Made by a program: the position numbers and the translations under genes | Notes under the pieces: model-generated | Database searches by the model: none | The model's input: the letters and a program-made list of their open reading frames with translations, nothing else | What the model was told of the DNA's origin: nothing | NCBI GenBank assembly: GCA_037783415.1 | Contig: JAZGTN010000148.1 | Location: 434,001-498,000, forward strand | Reading direction: 5' to 3' | From: Leptasterias polaris | Lineage: Eukaryota; Echinodermata; Asteroidea; Forcipulatida; Asteriidae | DNA length: 64,000 nucleotides | In this document: piece after piece, positions 23,901 through 35,900 of the stretch | How positions within the stretch are numbered: position 1 is the first letter of the stretch | How the letters are laid out: every line of letters begins with the position of its first letter

Positions 23901-26900
23901 GAGTCCCGAAGTTATTTTTTCTTTCATTTTCCGAGGAATCTGGCGATGTTTGTTTAACAATTCTCGAAAGGATCTCAAGTTCATCGATGATAGTCATTGC
24001 TGGCAAAAAAAGTCTAAAACTACATGTTGGATCCAAACTTAAGGGGGGTAGGGCCTACATGTATGTTGAAATGATGGCGTTTCTACCTTTTGGTAACCCC
24101 TAGGGAGGGTTTGGAATTCAAAGGGCTTTTAGGCGCTCGGTCCAAATAGAAAGGGTTCGGCAACCGTTCCACGGTTGCCAAACGGTTCAAGGTACAAACG
24201 GTTGAAAAGCATTTGCCAAACGGTTGGGAGGATCGTTTGTTTAATGCTTTAACGCTTCAATGCGCTAAGCTTATCTGGTCCTCCGGAGTCCGAACAAAGG
24301 GGCTATTATCGGATTATCATCCATTGTATTGGGATTATAGCTGCTGTTGAAGGAGCTCCGACTAATATTATGAATTTCAAAATTAAAACACACAAACCTT
24401 TTACGACCGTTGTCCGTTTAGTTATTTCCAAAGTGCTTGCAAAGTGTTATACATTTTACTTTAAATTATAAAAAACGACCAAGTGTGGCCTGAGATCATA
24501 ACTTATTGCTGCAACCAACCCCAGCGCGACCGCCAATGGCCAATGCCATCATCGTCACGAGCAATGAAGACACATTGCGATCAATTGCACGTATTTTCAG
24601 CCATTTTGGGGGCGGGGTACGAACTTGGGGCTGTTCTCAAACCTAGGCTTGAGTTCCGGCTTCGTCTGATGTTTGAACCACGGTTTACAAATACACGCTG
24701 TAGCAAAAAAAAAAAAAGGATCCCAAGCTGGAGACGGAGCCCAAGCCGAGGTTTGAAAAAGGTCCTTGGTATCTGTCTACTTTGCGGCAGTGAAACCTTG
24801 TGCGTTCCGTAGAAGAACATGAAAAAAACGGCTGCTAGTGGAAACCCAAGAGTTGAAGATTCGGGCCGGAAATTCATATCTCCGTCGTGCGTTATTCGTA
24901 GTGCGCAGTTCTGAAAATACAGGCCAAGCAATCAACAAAAAATTCACGAATAACTTAGTATGCAAATTATGTGCATTGCTTGGCATTTTCTTTCATTTTA
25001 AAGGATTGGGCAATACGTATTTCGCAAACGCATGATGGACATCATGACGGACATCATGACGGACTACCTGCTATCAATGTAGTAATCCTAACATAGGTCA
25101 GTTTATTTCCATGGGCAGTATTTTGGAAGCCAATAATGAAAGCAAACGCCGGGCTTAATATACATTTCATTTGATCGCGGAATGAGAAAGTTCTGAGATT
25201 TTAAAAACGCCACTCGCTTAAAAAATAAAAGCTTAAATCATTGCATTGCACCAAACATTAACCATTGTTCTGGACATCCATGGCCGTGCATTGACGTCCA
25301 GACCAGCTGACGCTCCTTTGTTAGCTAAAAACCACAGTCAAGTATCAGTTCTTTTGTCCGATCTCTTCTTAAGACGGGATACAAGGTGTGAAACAGTTGC
25401 TTTCAGATTCCCAAACAGCTGAAACTGAAAAAATGAACCGTTTGGGGCAACCGTTCCACAGTTGCCGAACCGTTTCTATTTGGACCGAGCGCCTTAGGAA
25501 CAGTGTCCTAAGCACTATTGAAGTAGATCAATGGGAAGTCTTTCTTTTATGTGGAAAAATAAAAGGCTTTTTTTATTCACCAGGCTTACATAAAAAGTCT
25601 GAATTCAGACAAAAGTCTGACAAATCTCATCCCTGCAAGTTGTCAAAATGGTCCTTAAATGGTTTAAATATGAAGAAGGGATCACTCCAAAAAAATTATT
25701 TTATAAAATCTGAAATTATTGTTCAGTTGTTCATTGATCAAGGGTACGTGTTACTATACGGAGCACCAAAAAGAGACATAATGGTATGAAAACGATTACT
25801 GAAAACAAAAATAATTCAATTTCACTTAAAATGATTTATATTGAGCACTCAAAATCACCTTGTTGCTTACCAAAATGTTTTGATCAAAAATTGCTTTTGA
25901 AATCATTTTGTTTGAAATCTTTTCGAACGCTCATCTTGAAATATATTAGTATTAAGTGGAAACAAATTTTGAAATATATTATTACGAGAAGTCAAAATAA
26001 ATAATTGCGTAATCATTTCGTGCGCTAAAAATAATTTATCTATCATTTCGAACGCGCCAAATATTTCATTTTGTGTGCTCGTAATAGTTTATTGCCAGTG
26101 AGAAAGCTAAAAATATTATTGTGAAATTTATTAGGGCTCTCAAACCTATTTCTCCATCATTTCGAACACCCCAAATATTTTATTTTGTGCTCTCGGAATA
26201 GATTATTGCCAGTGCAAAAAATAAAAAATAAAAAATCATGTGTTAACAAACACAAATGCCCCGCTGAGATTAATCTCTTTCTTGAGTTATTGCTTGGACA
26301 ACATTTCATTGTTTAAGCCATAATGACCTTGATATTTTTCGTTGGGGATCCAAAAAACAATAGGCTACTGGGGGATCCCAAGACCAATCCATAAACCAAG
26401 TTTGGAGTTAATATGCAAAGTCCTAGAGTTCTCACTCAGACAAAAATTATTTTGTTGTAGTCATAATTACTTTGACATTTGTGCAGAGGGGTCCAAAAAC
26501 AATAGATTACTGGGGGATCCCAAGACAAATCCATACACCATGTTTGGCTAAGAAAAAATCTTGATCACCTCACTTTTAATCTCAATGGCACTCAAATTCA
26601 TCCCTCTCCATCGGTCAGAAACTTGGGTGTTGTCTTTGACCGCAACATGAAAATGTCGGCTCACATAACTCAACTCTGTCGGTCCCTTAACTCTTTCAGT
26701 GCCAAACTCGTACATGTACGAGGTATATTTGTTAATCCGAAATCGCCAACCCTGTACATGTACGAGGTAATGTTCATACTTAAAATCGCCAAACCTCGTA
26801 CATGTACAAGGTAGAGTAAACATGTTATCACAAGGGGGCGCTCTCGCTCTTTCTAATGGTACCATTTTTATTCATGTACGACCTGTATTTTTTTTCCTTC

Positions 26901-29900
26901 AAATTCTTGCGGGAGGGTGTAGTTTCGGTTTGTGGGAAAAAATGGCGGCGCCCAGTAAACGAGCGAAAAGATGCCAAAAAGTGCGGAATTCCCCTGTGTG
27001 CAGGACAGTGTTTCAGGGTGTATCACTATGTGCGTGACTACTATTGACTTTCGAATGTACCAAGGATATACCAGAGAGCAAGATACAACAAGTTTGGTGA
27101 TTAAAACTTATTTACTTCTTTTTTACAGAATTTTGAAAATAAAAAAAAATTGCTCGAAGTTGGGCACTTTAGGGTTAAACTTTTGAAATGTCGCGGGCAC
27201 TGAAAGAGTTAATTGACATATCCGCAACCTTAGCCGGATCAGAAGATTTCTAGATTTCAGTGCTTGTCATGATGCAGTCCGTGCCTTAATTCTGTCTAAG
27301 CTGGACTATGGCTGCTGCCTCCTGAATGGTGTCTCCAAGAAAGATGTTACTCGCCTTCAACAGGTTCAAAACCGATGTGCTAGACTTATCTTTAAGTTGC
27401 CCAAACACACCCACACATCTCCACTTCTCAAGCAATTACACTGGCTTCCAGTTACCCAACGTATTCAATTCCGTACAATGGTCCACACTTATAAATCACT
27501 CAATCACTGTGCCCCGGATTATCTCTCTTCTCTCCTTTCACTCCAGACCTGTTCTTATTCACTTAGCTCATCAGACGGTAAATCCCTCGCAGTCCACAAA
27601 ACACATAAACTTGCAGGTGACAGGGCCTTTTCCATCGCCGCTCCCCGATTATGGAATAGTCTACCTATCCAAACCAGGAACTTCAACAGTGTCCCTGCCT
27701 TCAAATGGGCTCTCAAGACCCACCTTTTCCCTGTCAGCACCCGCCGTAATTAAGACAGATACTACCCAAATCACCGACACCAAATAAAACACTTTAGGCT
27801 CCTTCTTTTAGTTATTAATATTTACATTATGTATTTACAATTGTTCAATAATTCCGTTCTAAATTCTACTCAATTTCAATCGTATTCGATTCCAAATCCT
27901 ATTCCAAATCACTTATGAATTCAACTCAGATTCTACTTAATTTCAATGATATTCAATTCAATCAACAATACTTCATTTCACTTCACTTCTTACTAAACGA
28001 TTCACCGAAACTATGTTCATTTCTAAACTAAATACTTTCGGCTTTAATTATTCCATTATTATTAGTGAAAATGTTCTTGTACTCAACAAACGACGCTCAT
28101 ACTCTTAGCCAACTATGCGGCCCTCCGTCCTGTCGTTGTCTCTAGGCTTAAAAGCCAATGTCCACTGGCTCCGAGTGGCTTTAAATGGTTACCTCAATGT
28201 AAAATCATCTCTCCCATCCTTTAACTTTATTCCCTGGTCGAGTCCTGCCGACTTAACTGGTCTGGCCCTTCGACGTATAGCGTCCATTGGACGAGCTTAA
28301 CAATCTGCCAATATCTGCCGTCCCTTGGCCATCTAAACAATAGAGTTTGTAATAATAACACATAATACTGTAAGATGATTGACTATGGCCCTCATAAATA
28401 ACCTTGAACTGAAATATAGCTTTGGAATACAGCGCAACTATTACAACTTTCTCAAGTGTTTCAAGCAAATGAAATATTATTTCTTATAATATAGCAAAAC
28501 AACACCATATAAATTAATATTGATTTAAACACAAAATTTCTGGGTGGAAATCTTCACACCAAATGCACTGAAAATATAGCAGTAACGTAACAAATTAAGC
28601 TGGTTAACTTACAATCAATCCTTGGTGGTTCTCCGTTTGATGAACAATTTCACCTTTGGAATTACTTAATATTAATGGCTCACAATTTGGGCCAGGCATT
28701 TAGAGTTGCCGGCACAACTCTAACTACGATGCTGCTGGCAAATCACGAATATCGGATGAAAACAGAGTGGCTGGGCAGTATGACCTTCTTCAAGCTCTTG
28801 CTGTATATCTCTGGCCAACACCCTAAATTTGGAATGTTGCTCTGGCCATTTGCCGATATCTACATGTACTTTGCATATACCTGAAATACCTGTGGTAACA
28901 GAACAAGGGAATGAATAACATCTTCACTCCAGTAATCCTAAACAAATGCTAACCTCAAAGGAACTAAAAGAATAACCTAAAACTTAAAGGCACATTGCTA
29001 TGTAGAAAATACAGCTAGGTAGAAAATACAGCTAGGTTGAAGTCAACAATTTTGTGACATTCCCCTAGTCTGTAGCTGGTCGACAGCGTCCTTGTACTGT
29101 CTTGTTTTCCTTTTTCTTCAGCGCCTTGTATCCTTTGGCAATTTGGCGCTTTATAAATACAGTTATTATTATTATTATTTATTGAGTTGCCAAGTCCTTA
29201 TTGAGTTATCACTCAGACAAAATTTCTTTTGTTTTAGCCATAATTACTTTGACATTTGTTGTAGTGGGTCCAAAACTAGGCTTTTGTGGGGTCTCAAGAC
29301 CAATCCACACACCAAGTTTGGAGTTGTTTGCCAAGTCCTTCTTGATTATCGCTCAGACAATACTTGCATGTACACACATACCCTTACCGATGGTGACATG
29401 TGGGGTCCTGCTATTGTTGTTCTATTATTCCCTTTTCTGAAGAATTCCCCTGTGGGGTACAAGTTGAACAAAGAATTCCCTTACATGGGGTCCATTGTTC
29501 TGTTGTGTTTTGGACCCCACAAGGATGGGTGGGTATGTCCACACGCAACACGCACACTCACACACACAAGTGTGTAAACACCTGCAATCGTGGACCTCCT
29601 ATTGTCCCTCTTTTGTTTATACTCTAACTTTTTTGCAAAACCTCCATTGGTTTTGTACACGATCTCCAACCGTGGACCTTTCCCCAACCGTAGACCTATT
29701 GTCCTCTTTTGTTATAGGTCCCCGGTTTGAATACCCGTCCCGGTGCACACACCGTTGTGGGGACTTCCTATTGTTGTTCTATTATTCCCTTTTCTAAAGA
29801 ATCTTGTTGTGGGGACCCAGTCTAACAAAGAAAAACGTTGTGGGGACCTTTGTTCCATTGTATAAAAGTCCCCACAGCTCTGGGTATGCCTACCTACCTA

Positions 29901-32900
29901 CCTATACCTACTCACACACACACACACACACGGAAGGACAAGGCAAACAGGACTTCGGCTTGCGGCAGGACATAATTATTGTGAAATCGATTCGTGCTCT
30001 CAAAAACTATTTTGAACGCTTCAAATAATTTAGATTGTGCTCTCGGAATAAATTATTGCAATTGCAAAAAATAAGAATTTATTACGAAAACGATTCGGGC
30101 TCTTAAGAATTCAAATTATTTCTGTAGTGATTTTTTTCTTCTTCAAATTTCACTTTTTGGGGGGCTCCTACTAGCCTCACTGGCAGTTGACTATTTTATG
30201 GTTTCCATGATCTACTCATACCAACTGTAATACATAAAGCTACTACATGTATTTGAAATAAATAATTCACTGGTGACACAAATTTAGTCTTTAAAAAAAC
30301 AAGGGTCTCAAAAAGGCATCATATTTGATTACTGTAAACATGTTGTTGAGCGCAAGCCAATTGTAAAATTTGCGCATTCTAACTTCCAAATTAAAGTCTG
30401 TCCTTACAAATACAAATTGCAGGGCGGAGGCACGAAATTGACACGAACTACTTGGTTTGTATTCGCTTGTGCTGCCAGTTGTTCAAACGGAGTGGCTCAG
30501 CTCCGCGGACGTTGGCAAATGCCCCTCTGAGTTTTGTCCTGTCCCTTTTCTCGAGAACTCCCCTGATCACTTGAGCTGATATCACCCCCATCAGAAATGC
30601 TTGAAAGAAAAACCTCTTCTTCATCAACACTTTAATATTTCCACAAACCGCTGCGTACCGACATTTTGATCAGCTTAATTTGCATTTCAGAGATGCCTTT
30701 TTGCATATGTAATAAAACACCTTCGTGCGGGGTAATAAAAAAAAAAAATAGTCCGCCATGTGACGCCACAGTGTTGTTTTGATTCCTAGGCGCTTAAGGG
30801 CTTTTCGTGAAACTCTGCATTTTTGCTGCTGCAATTTTTCACTTGTTTTCCCTATCTGTTAAACCTGTAATAATTTATGTTTGGACAATTGGTTCAACAA
30901 ACCACACCACACCATCATTGATCAATTAGCTGCTAAGCTGCAACCCAGTGCATTTCACCATGAACACATGCCATAGCTTCACTACTCAACCTGAAAACAT
31001 CAATATCTATTTATGTGTTAGGAGCAATGCTCAGAACTCCTCTTGCTTTTGTTCGTTTTTTTTTTTTTAGGTATTCAGGCAGCGGCCGAAGTTCAGGCAG
31101 CGGCTGAACACCTCTTGTTTTTGTTCGGGTTTTTTCCCCCTTTCTTTTTCTTTTTCTTAGTACTTCTTTTTCTACCCGGCGATTGTTTTCAACAAAAGCA
31201 CACTTCCCAAGATCATATAGACTTGAAACTTCACATATAGTTACATGTAGATAGTCATTAGGAGATCAAACCGCTTCAATTACGTCATGATGACGTCATC
31301 GGGTCTCAAATTACAAGGTTTTTCAATACCAAAAGTCGTAATCTTTGAAAATCCAAATCAAATCAAGAATAACAGACCGTCGGTTGCTTTTTGCGGGATT
31401 ATATAGAGGTAATATACACTGTAGGTCTTCATTTTTTATGACATGCGTGACATTACATGACGTCTACTGAAGTGCCTTGTTATTTAAAAATGGCAACTTT
31501 GTTGAAGTTGTTTTCAACGAAGTTATATTCTGCAAAGGTCTCGTTTACAAAAATAGGACCGCCGGTGACGTCGTAACACCTAAAAGCGCACTCTAGCGGC
31601 AGGTTAAAAACAGCTCAAAGTACACTTTTACTAGATGTCTGTGGCGAAGTTTATGATAATCATTTCAAAATTGGTATACATATTTACCTTCATGCAGACA
31701 ACATACATGTACATGTATCTGTGAAGTTTTATATTGATGACGTCATCATGTGCCTTGTGGTATTTGTCTTGAAGGGTTACCTTTTGAAGCCCTGTCTTTT
31801 GAAGCCCTGTATTTACCAAACCATAAGTTCGACTGAGTTGAAACTTGGCGTTATCACAATAACTTTTACTACTTTATGAAAATTTGAACAATTACATGGC
31901 GCTAGCAGTATTTTTCCAACAAGGTATGTGGGGTTACGTGTTGAAGTATGAGACCTATTCCTTTGCATAGCACCATGTAATGGTTTACAAGGTGCTGTGG
32001 CGCAATATGCAGCCAATCAAACCAGGAACACCGGGGCGAACCCCTTCTCTTTACGATAAGTGCACTGGGTTCTTTTACGTGCATTACACAACACACGGGA
32101 CCTACGGCTTTACGTCCCATCCGAAGGACGAAGCATGTGGTTAAGTGTCTTGCTTAAGGACACACGTGTCACGACTCACGACTGGGATTCGAACCCACAC
32201 TCTGCTGATCAGAAACACCAAAGCTTGAGTTCGGTGCTCTTATCCACTCGGCCACGACTATAGTCAAATTTAATTTTGCATCAGACTTGCAAGGTCATAT
32301 AAGGATAAAATGCGGAGTAAAGTTTTCATGATGTCATCAATTGTCACGTTATGTCACCACCAAGGTAGTGTTTTGATACAAGATCTATACATACAGAACA
32401 ACTTTGACGATCAGGTTGAAACTTTGCATGTATTCAAGCTGGGATGTACAGTGTATTACATCAAAAATGTTGTGTCCCGTCACGATGACGTCTTGCTTTC
32501 CATACCAATCATTTGTTACAGTGTACAACTTTACGTTTTACATGTTTGTTAAAAGATATTTAACTAAAGGTTCACAAGTACTGACAATTACTCAGTTCAC
32601 AAGTACTCATAATTTAGTCAAACTTTTTACATCAGAATGTAGGTGCTTAAGCCTGCTCGAACTTGCACAGAGATTATACCAATTTGACTTTAAGTTCTTG
32701 TCCAAATCGGACCTTAAAGCCCACTCATATTTATATTGACCCCCATTTAAAGCCCACTCATATTTATATTGAGCCCCCATTTAAACTCTGTGTAGTGATA
32801 AAGCACTATGGCTGGCCTTTCAGCTCCATTGACCGTAAGGTTCAAAGTTCATGAGTTCAAAGTTCAAAGTTCAAAGTTCAAAGTCCACATTTAATCTGGA

Positions 32901-35900
32901 AATGTTAACAGTACATTTCACATGCATGATGGCGCTATATCAAATTAATGGTTGTGCATTTACCGCAATCGATCTGACAAATGTTGGCTCGCTCTGTGAC
33001 AAATAACGGCTCGAAAAATTGTTATTGCTAGCATGCTATAATTAATCGACCAGGTGAATCCTCCCTAACACCAAATGTGAGCATTATTTTCAGCCAACGG
33101 AGACACACTTCCCAATTTCACACAAATTTGAAACTTCACACAAAGTTAGATAATTATGAGTATATGAAACAGCTGTAGCGACGTAATAATGACATCGTCA
33201 GATATTAAATTACAACAGTTAAAATCTTTGAAAATCTGAATCAAATCGACAATGAGTCATGTTTATAAATGTCTCATTATTTTACTCCCAGAAACCAAAC
33301 ACCTAGAGTTTGTCTTAAGACAAACACTAAATTTTGAGTTATTTTAATTTGTTTATATTTAAACAAAATAAAATAACTAGAAATAAAGTAAATTTCCACA
33401 GTGCAACTTTTGGTCAAAAAATTAAAGCAAAAACTCATGTGCCCAATTTTATAGAGTTGCTTGTACAGAATGTAGTTAAAGGGACACACCGGCTTCCTTG
33501 GGCTATTTTGGCTACAAAATAGGCTAAAACATGACTCCAAAAGTCTTCCAGGAATGGAGAAGAACGGTTCCTAAAAGAAACCATCAATTTTGGTCGTTTT
33601 TGAGCATTTTTCAAAAAAGGAAGGTCACATGGGTTATCCGAACCACTTTTTTGGTTTGGATAACCCTCGTGATCTTCGGAGTTAGTTTTACTTCTAGCCG
33701 TATACAAATTAATTACTGCACCGAATTCAACTCTGTTTTTTAATAAGAATTCGACACACAAAAATACGTATTCAAATTATGGATACAAGTTGTAAATAAT
33801 ACAAAAAAGTCGAACGTAAGATTTTATTTCAGAGAGTCTGAGCAACGGAAGCGTGTCTTACCGTGCACAGCGTGGGGACTATAGCTAGACCTACATGTAA
33901 CACTAGGGGCAGTCGTGTCGCTTGCGCGCGAGCAGAGTGTATTGGCAGTGCTAGCACGACGGAAACCCACTAGCCAAGAGATAGCTGTACTTAGAAGCTC
34001 ATGAACATGTGGGAGGGGTAGGGAGCCAGATCACCAACTACGTTGTTGTTATTTGGGGTTTGCTAGTCGGTACACCTCGCTGACCGAATCCGTTGTTTCA
34101 AAATCGTAACTTTTCAATGCTCTGTGTTCGTTCCTTGACTCGATTGGTACTGAATTTCTTGGTAATTAAATAAGATTTATGTCAATACATAGGAATACCA
34201 CTTTTATACTGACGGTAAAATTAGTTTAAACAAAATTTGTGACAAACAGTTCCCTCCCCCCCCAAAAAACAAAAAACAAAAACGGAGCACCTGAAGGGAC
34301 AAGTGAAAAAGAAATTAAAAATTAAAAGGTGGAAAAAAAAAAACTCACTCGAAATTTCTATTGCATCCCTCGACACACAAAATTCCAACAAAATAATTTC
34401 GTTTCCTTAAAATATTATTTAATTTGATGAAAATATAATTTTGTCTCACAAAATATTATTTTTCATTTTGTGAACGCAGTGTGTTTTTCTACGTAACGAA
34501 ATGAGATTATTTCTAGAAAATAGGTTCTCGTTCCCTTGAACACGCTTTCTTTCCCCCGAACTACAATAAAGTTCCCCAGAAATGCTTTCGTTCCCTGAAG
34601 ATACGCATTCGTTTCTTCGAAGTATGATTTTGTTCGCAAGAAATATACTTTCGTTCGCTCAAAATATGCTTTCCTTTCTTAAAACACGCTTTCTTTCCCT
34701 CCAAAGGAGATTTCGTTCTCTAAAAAAAAGGTTTCGCTTCCTCGAAATACAACTTTGAATTTTTTGCCCGAAATAAACTTTCATTCACCCGATATATGCT
34801 ATCGCTCTCTAAAAATACGCTTTTGTTCTCTCGCGATGAGATTTTGTTCCCCAGAATTCCTCTTTTATTCCTCAAGATAGCTTTTGTTCTCTCATGATTG
34901 ATAGCTTTCGTTCCCCTGAAGTCCAATCACACCAATTTGTCACATTCCTTTGTGAGGGGCGACTTTGAGAGGGGACGAGTTTGTGTGTGAGGGGGCGACT
35001 TTGTAGTTGGGAACGACTTTGTAGTTGGGAACTTTGTAATTGGCGAGTTTGCTGGGGGGCGAGTTGACTGGTTTCCGTGTCCGTTGTTTATACACACTTT
35101 CAGATGGATAATGTGGACTGGATCCTCATGCCTTGTCGTAGTAAAACAGTTACATAAACAGAGCACCAGTCTACTTGCAACATTGCACAGCATGTATCCC
35201 GTAAATTTGACACTTGCAACGGCTGGTAAAGCGTATACTGTGACCTTTGACCGCTTTTGTTTTTTTCGGTCATTTCTTGTTAATTACGTGATATTTTTGT
35301 GTAAAAAAAATATCAAAACTATTTAGAAATAATTGTCTTTGATTCTACGTGGCGTGTCGTGGCCGAGCGGATAAGAGCACCGAACTCAAGCTCTGGTGTT
35401 TCTGATCAGCAGAGTGTGGGTTCGAATCCCAGTCGTGACACTTGTGTCCTTAAGCAAGACACTTAACCACATGCTTCGTTCTTCGGATGGGACGTAAAGC
35501 CGTTGGTCCTGTGTGTTGTGTAATGCACGTAAAAGAACCCAGTGCACTTATCGTAAAGAGAAGGGGTTCGCCCCGGTGTTCCTGGTTTGATTGGCCGCAT
35601 ATTGCGCCACAGCACCTTGTAAACCATTAGGGTGCTATGCAAAGGAATAGGTCTCATACTTCAACACGTAACCCCACATACCTTGTAGGAAAAATACTGA
35701 GCGCTTTGAGACACCCATCGGGAGTATAAAGCGCTTTATAAGAACTGCGTATTATTATTATTACATGACTAAATTACGTAAACAGGTAACCGGTGTGTCC
35801 CTTTAAGAAGAACAAAATACTGCTTACCAGAATAAGGTGATCCGCCAAAATACCATGTCACATGTACCGTCGCTGGCTGGTCATGCTGGTATCTTGGGTC

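Larger units (their letters stand above)
26549..29183 (+). mobile_element. LINE fragment (non-LTR retrotransposon), itself interrupted
   Basis: 5'-truncated LINE. The RT region runs before and after a piggyBac insertion: [20 protein letters not shown] upstream; [50 protein letters not shown] and [12 protein letters not shown] downstream. The upstream and downstream frames agree except for one TGA at the junction. The 3' end is TTTGGCGCTTTATAAATACA followed by a TTA repeat (about 29155-29183), a tail style shared with the SINEs and with the LINE at 38724. The 27790-29100 stretch is unassigned and may be 3' UTR or another insertion. Confidence 0.8.
26246..29900 (-). mobile_element. Element with ~140-bp internal repeats, copy 1 (minus, interrupted)
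   Basis: In reverse complement it matches copy 2 (37658-38694). The end CGGGGCATTTGTGTTT appears here as AAACACAAATGCCCCG at about 26249-26264. Internal ~140-bp units share CAAACTTGGTTTGTGGATTG, TTGGGATCCCC and GTCAAGGTCATTATGGCT; outer sequence shares GGGGACCTATAACAAAAGAG. A unit is broken at ...ATGTTTGG (about 26548) and resumes at ...GAGTTGCCAAGTCC (about 29184), with a LINE between. The far end near 29900 is not sharply defined. No ORF of note; superfamily unknown. Confidence 0.65.
33477..35806. mobile_element. TTAA-bounded transposon (Kolobok/T2-like) with SINE inserted
   Basis: Perfect 17-bp inverted ends TTAAAGGGACACACCGG (33477-33493 and 35790-35806). TTAAAGG-type ends at TTAA sites are the known signature of Kolobok/T2 elements. 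2.33 kb including a 0.4-kb Leu-type SINE at 35351. The interior holds a degenerate ~28-bp tandem array (34380-34925). No transposase is recognisable. The right-end region (35080-35350 plus 35770-35806) is matched without the SINE at 57330-57645. Confidence 0.75.

Noticed and set aside
24483..24931. 109- and 116-codon frames on opposite strands
   Set aside because: Both lie across the nested MITE and its A run; no family resemblance.
25388..25789. 133-codon frame
   Set aside because: Spans the right TIR of the Harbinger-like element and part of the satellite; no conserved motif.
35351..35436. Possible tRNA-Leu gene
   Set aside because: The tRNA-like head is followed by a conserved body and tail in three dispersed copies, so it is a SINE head.
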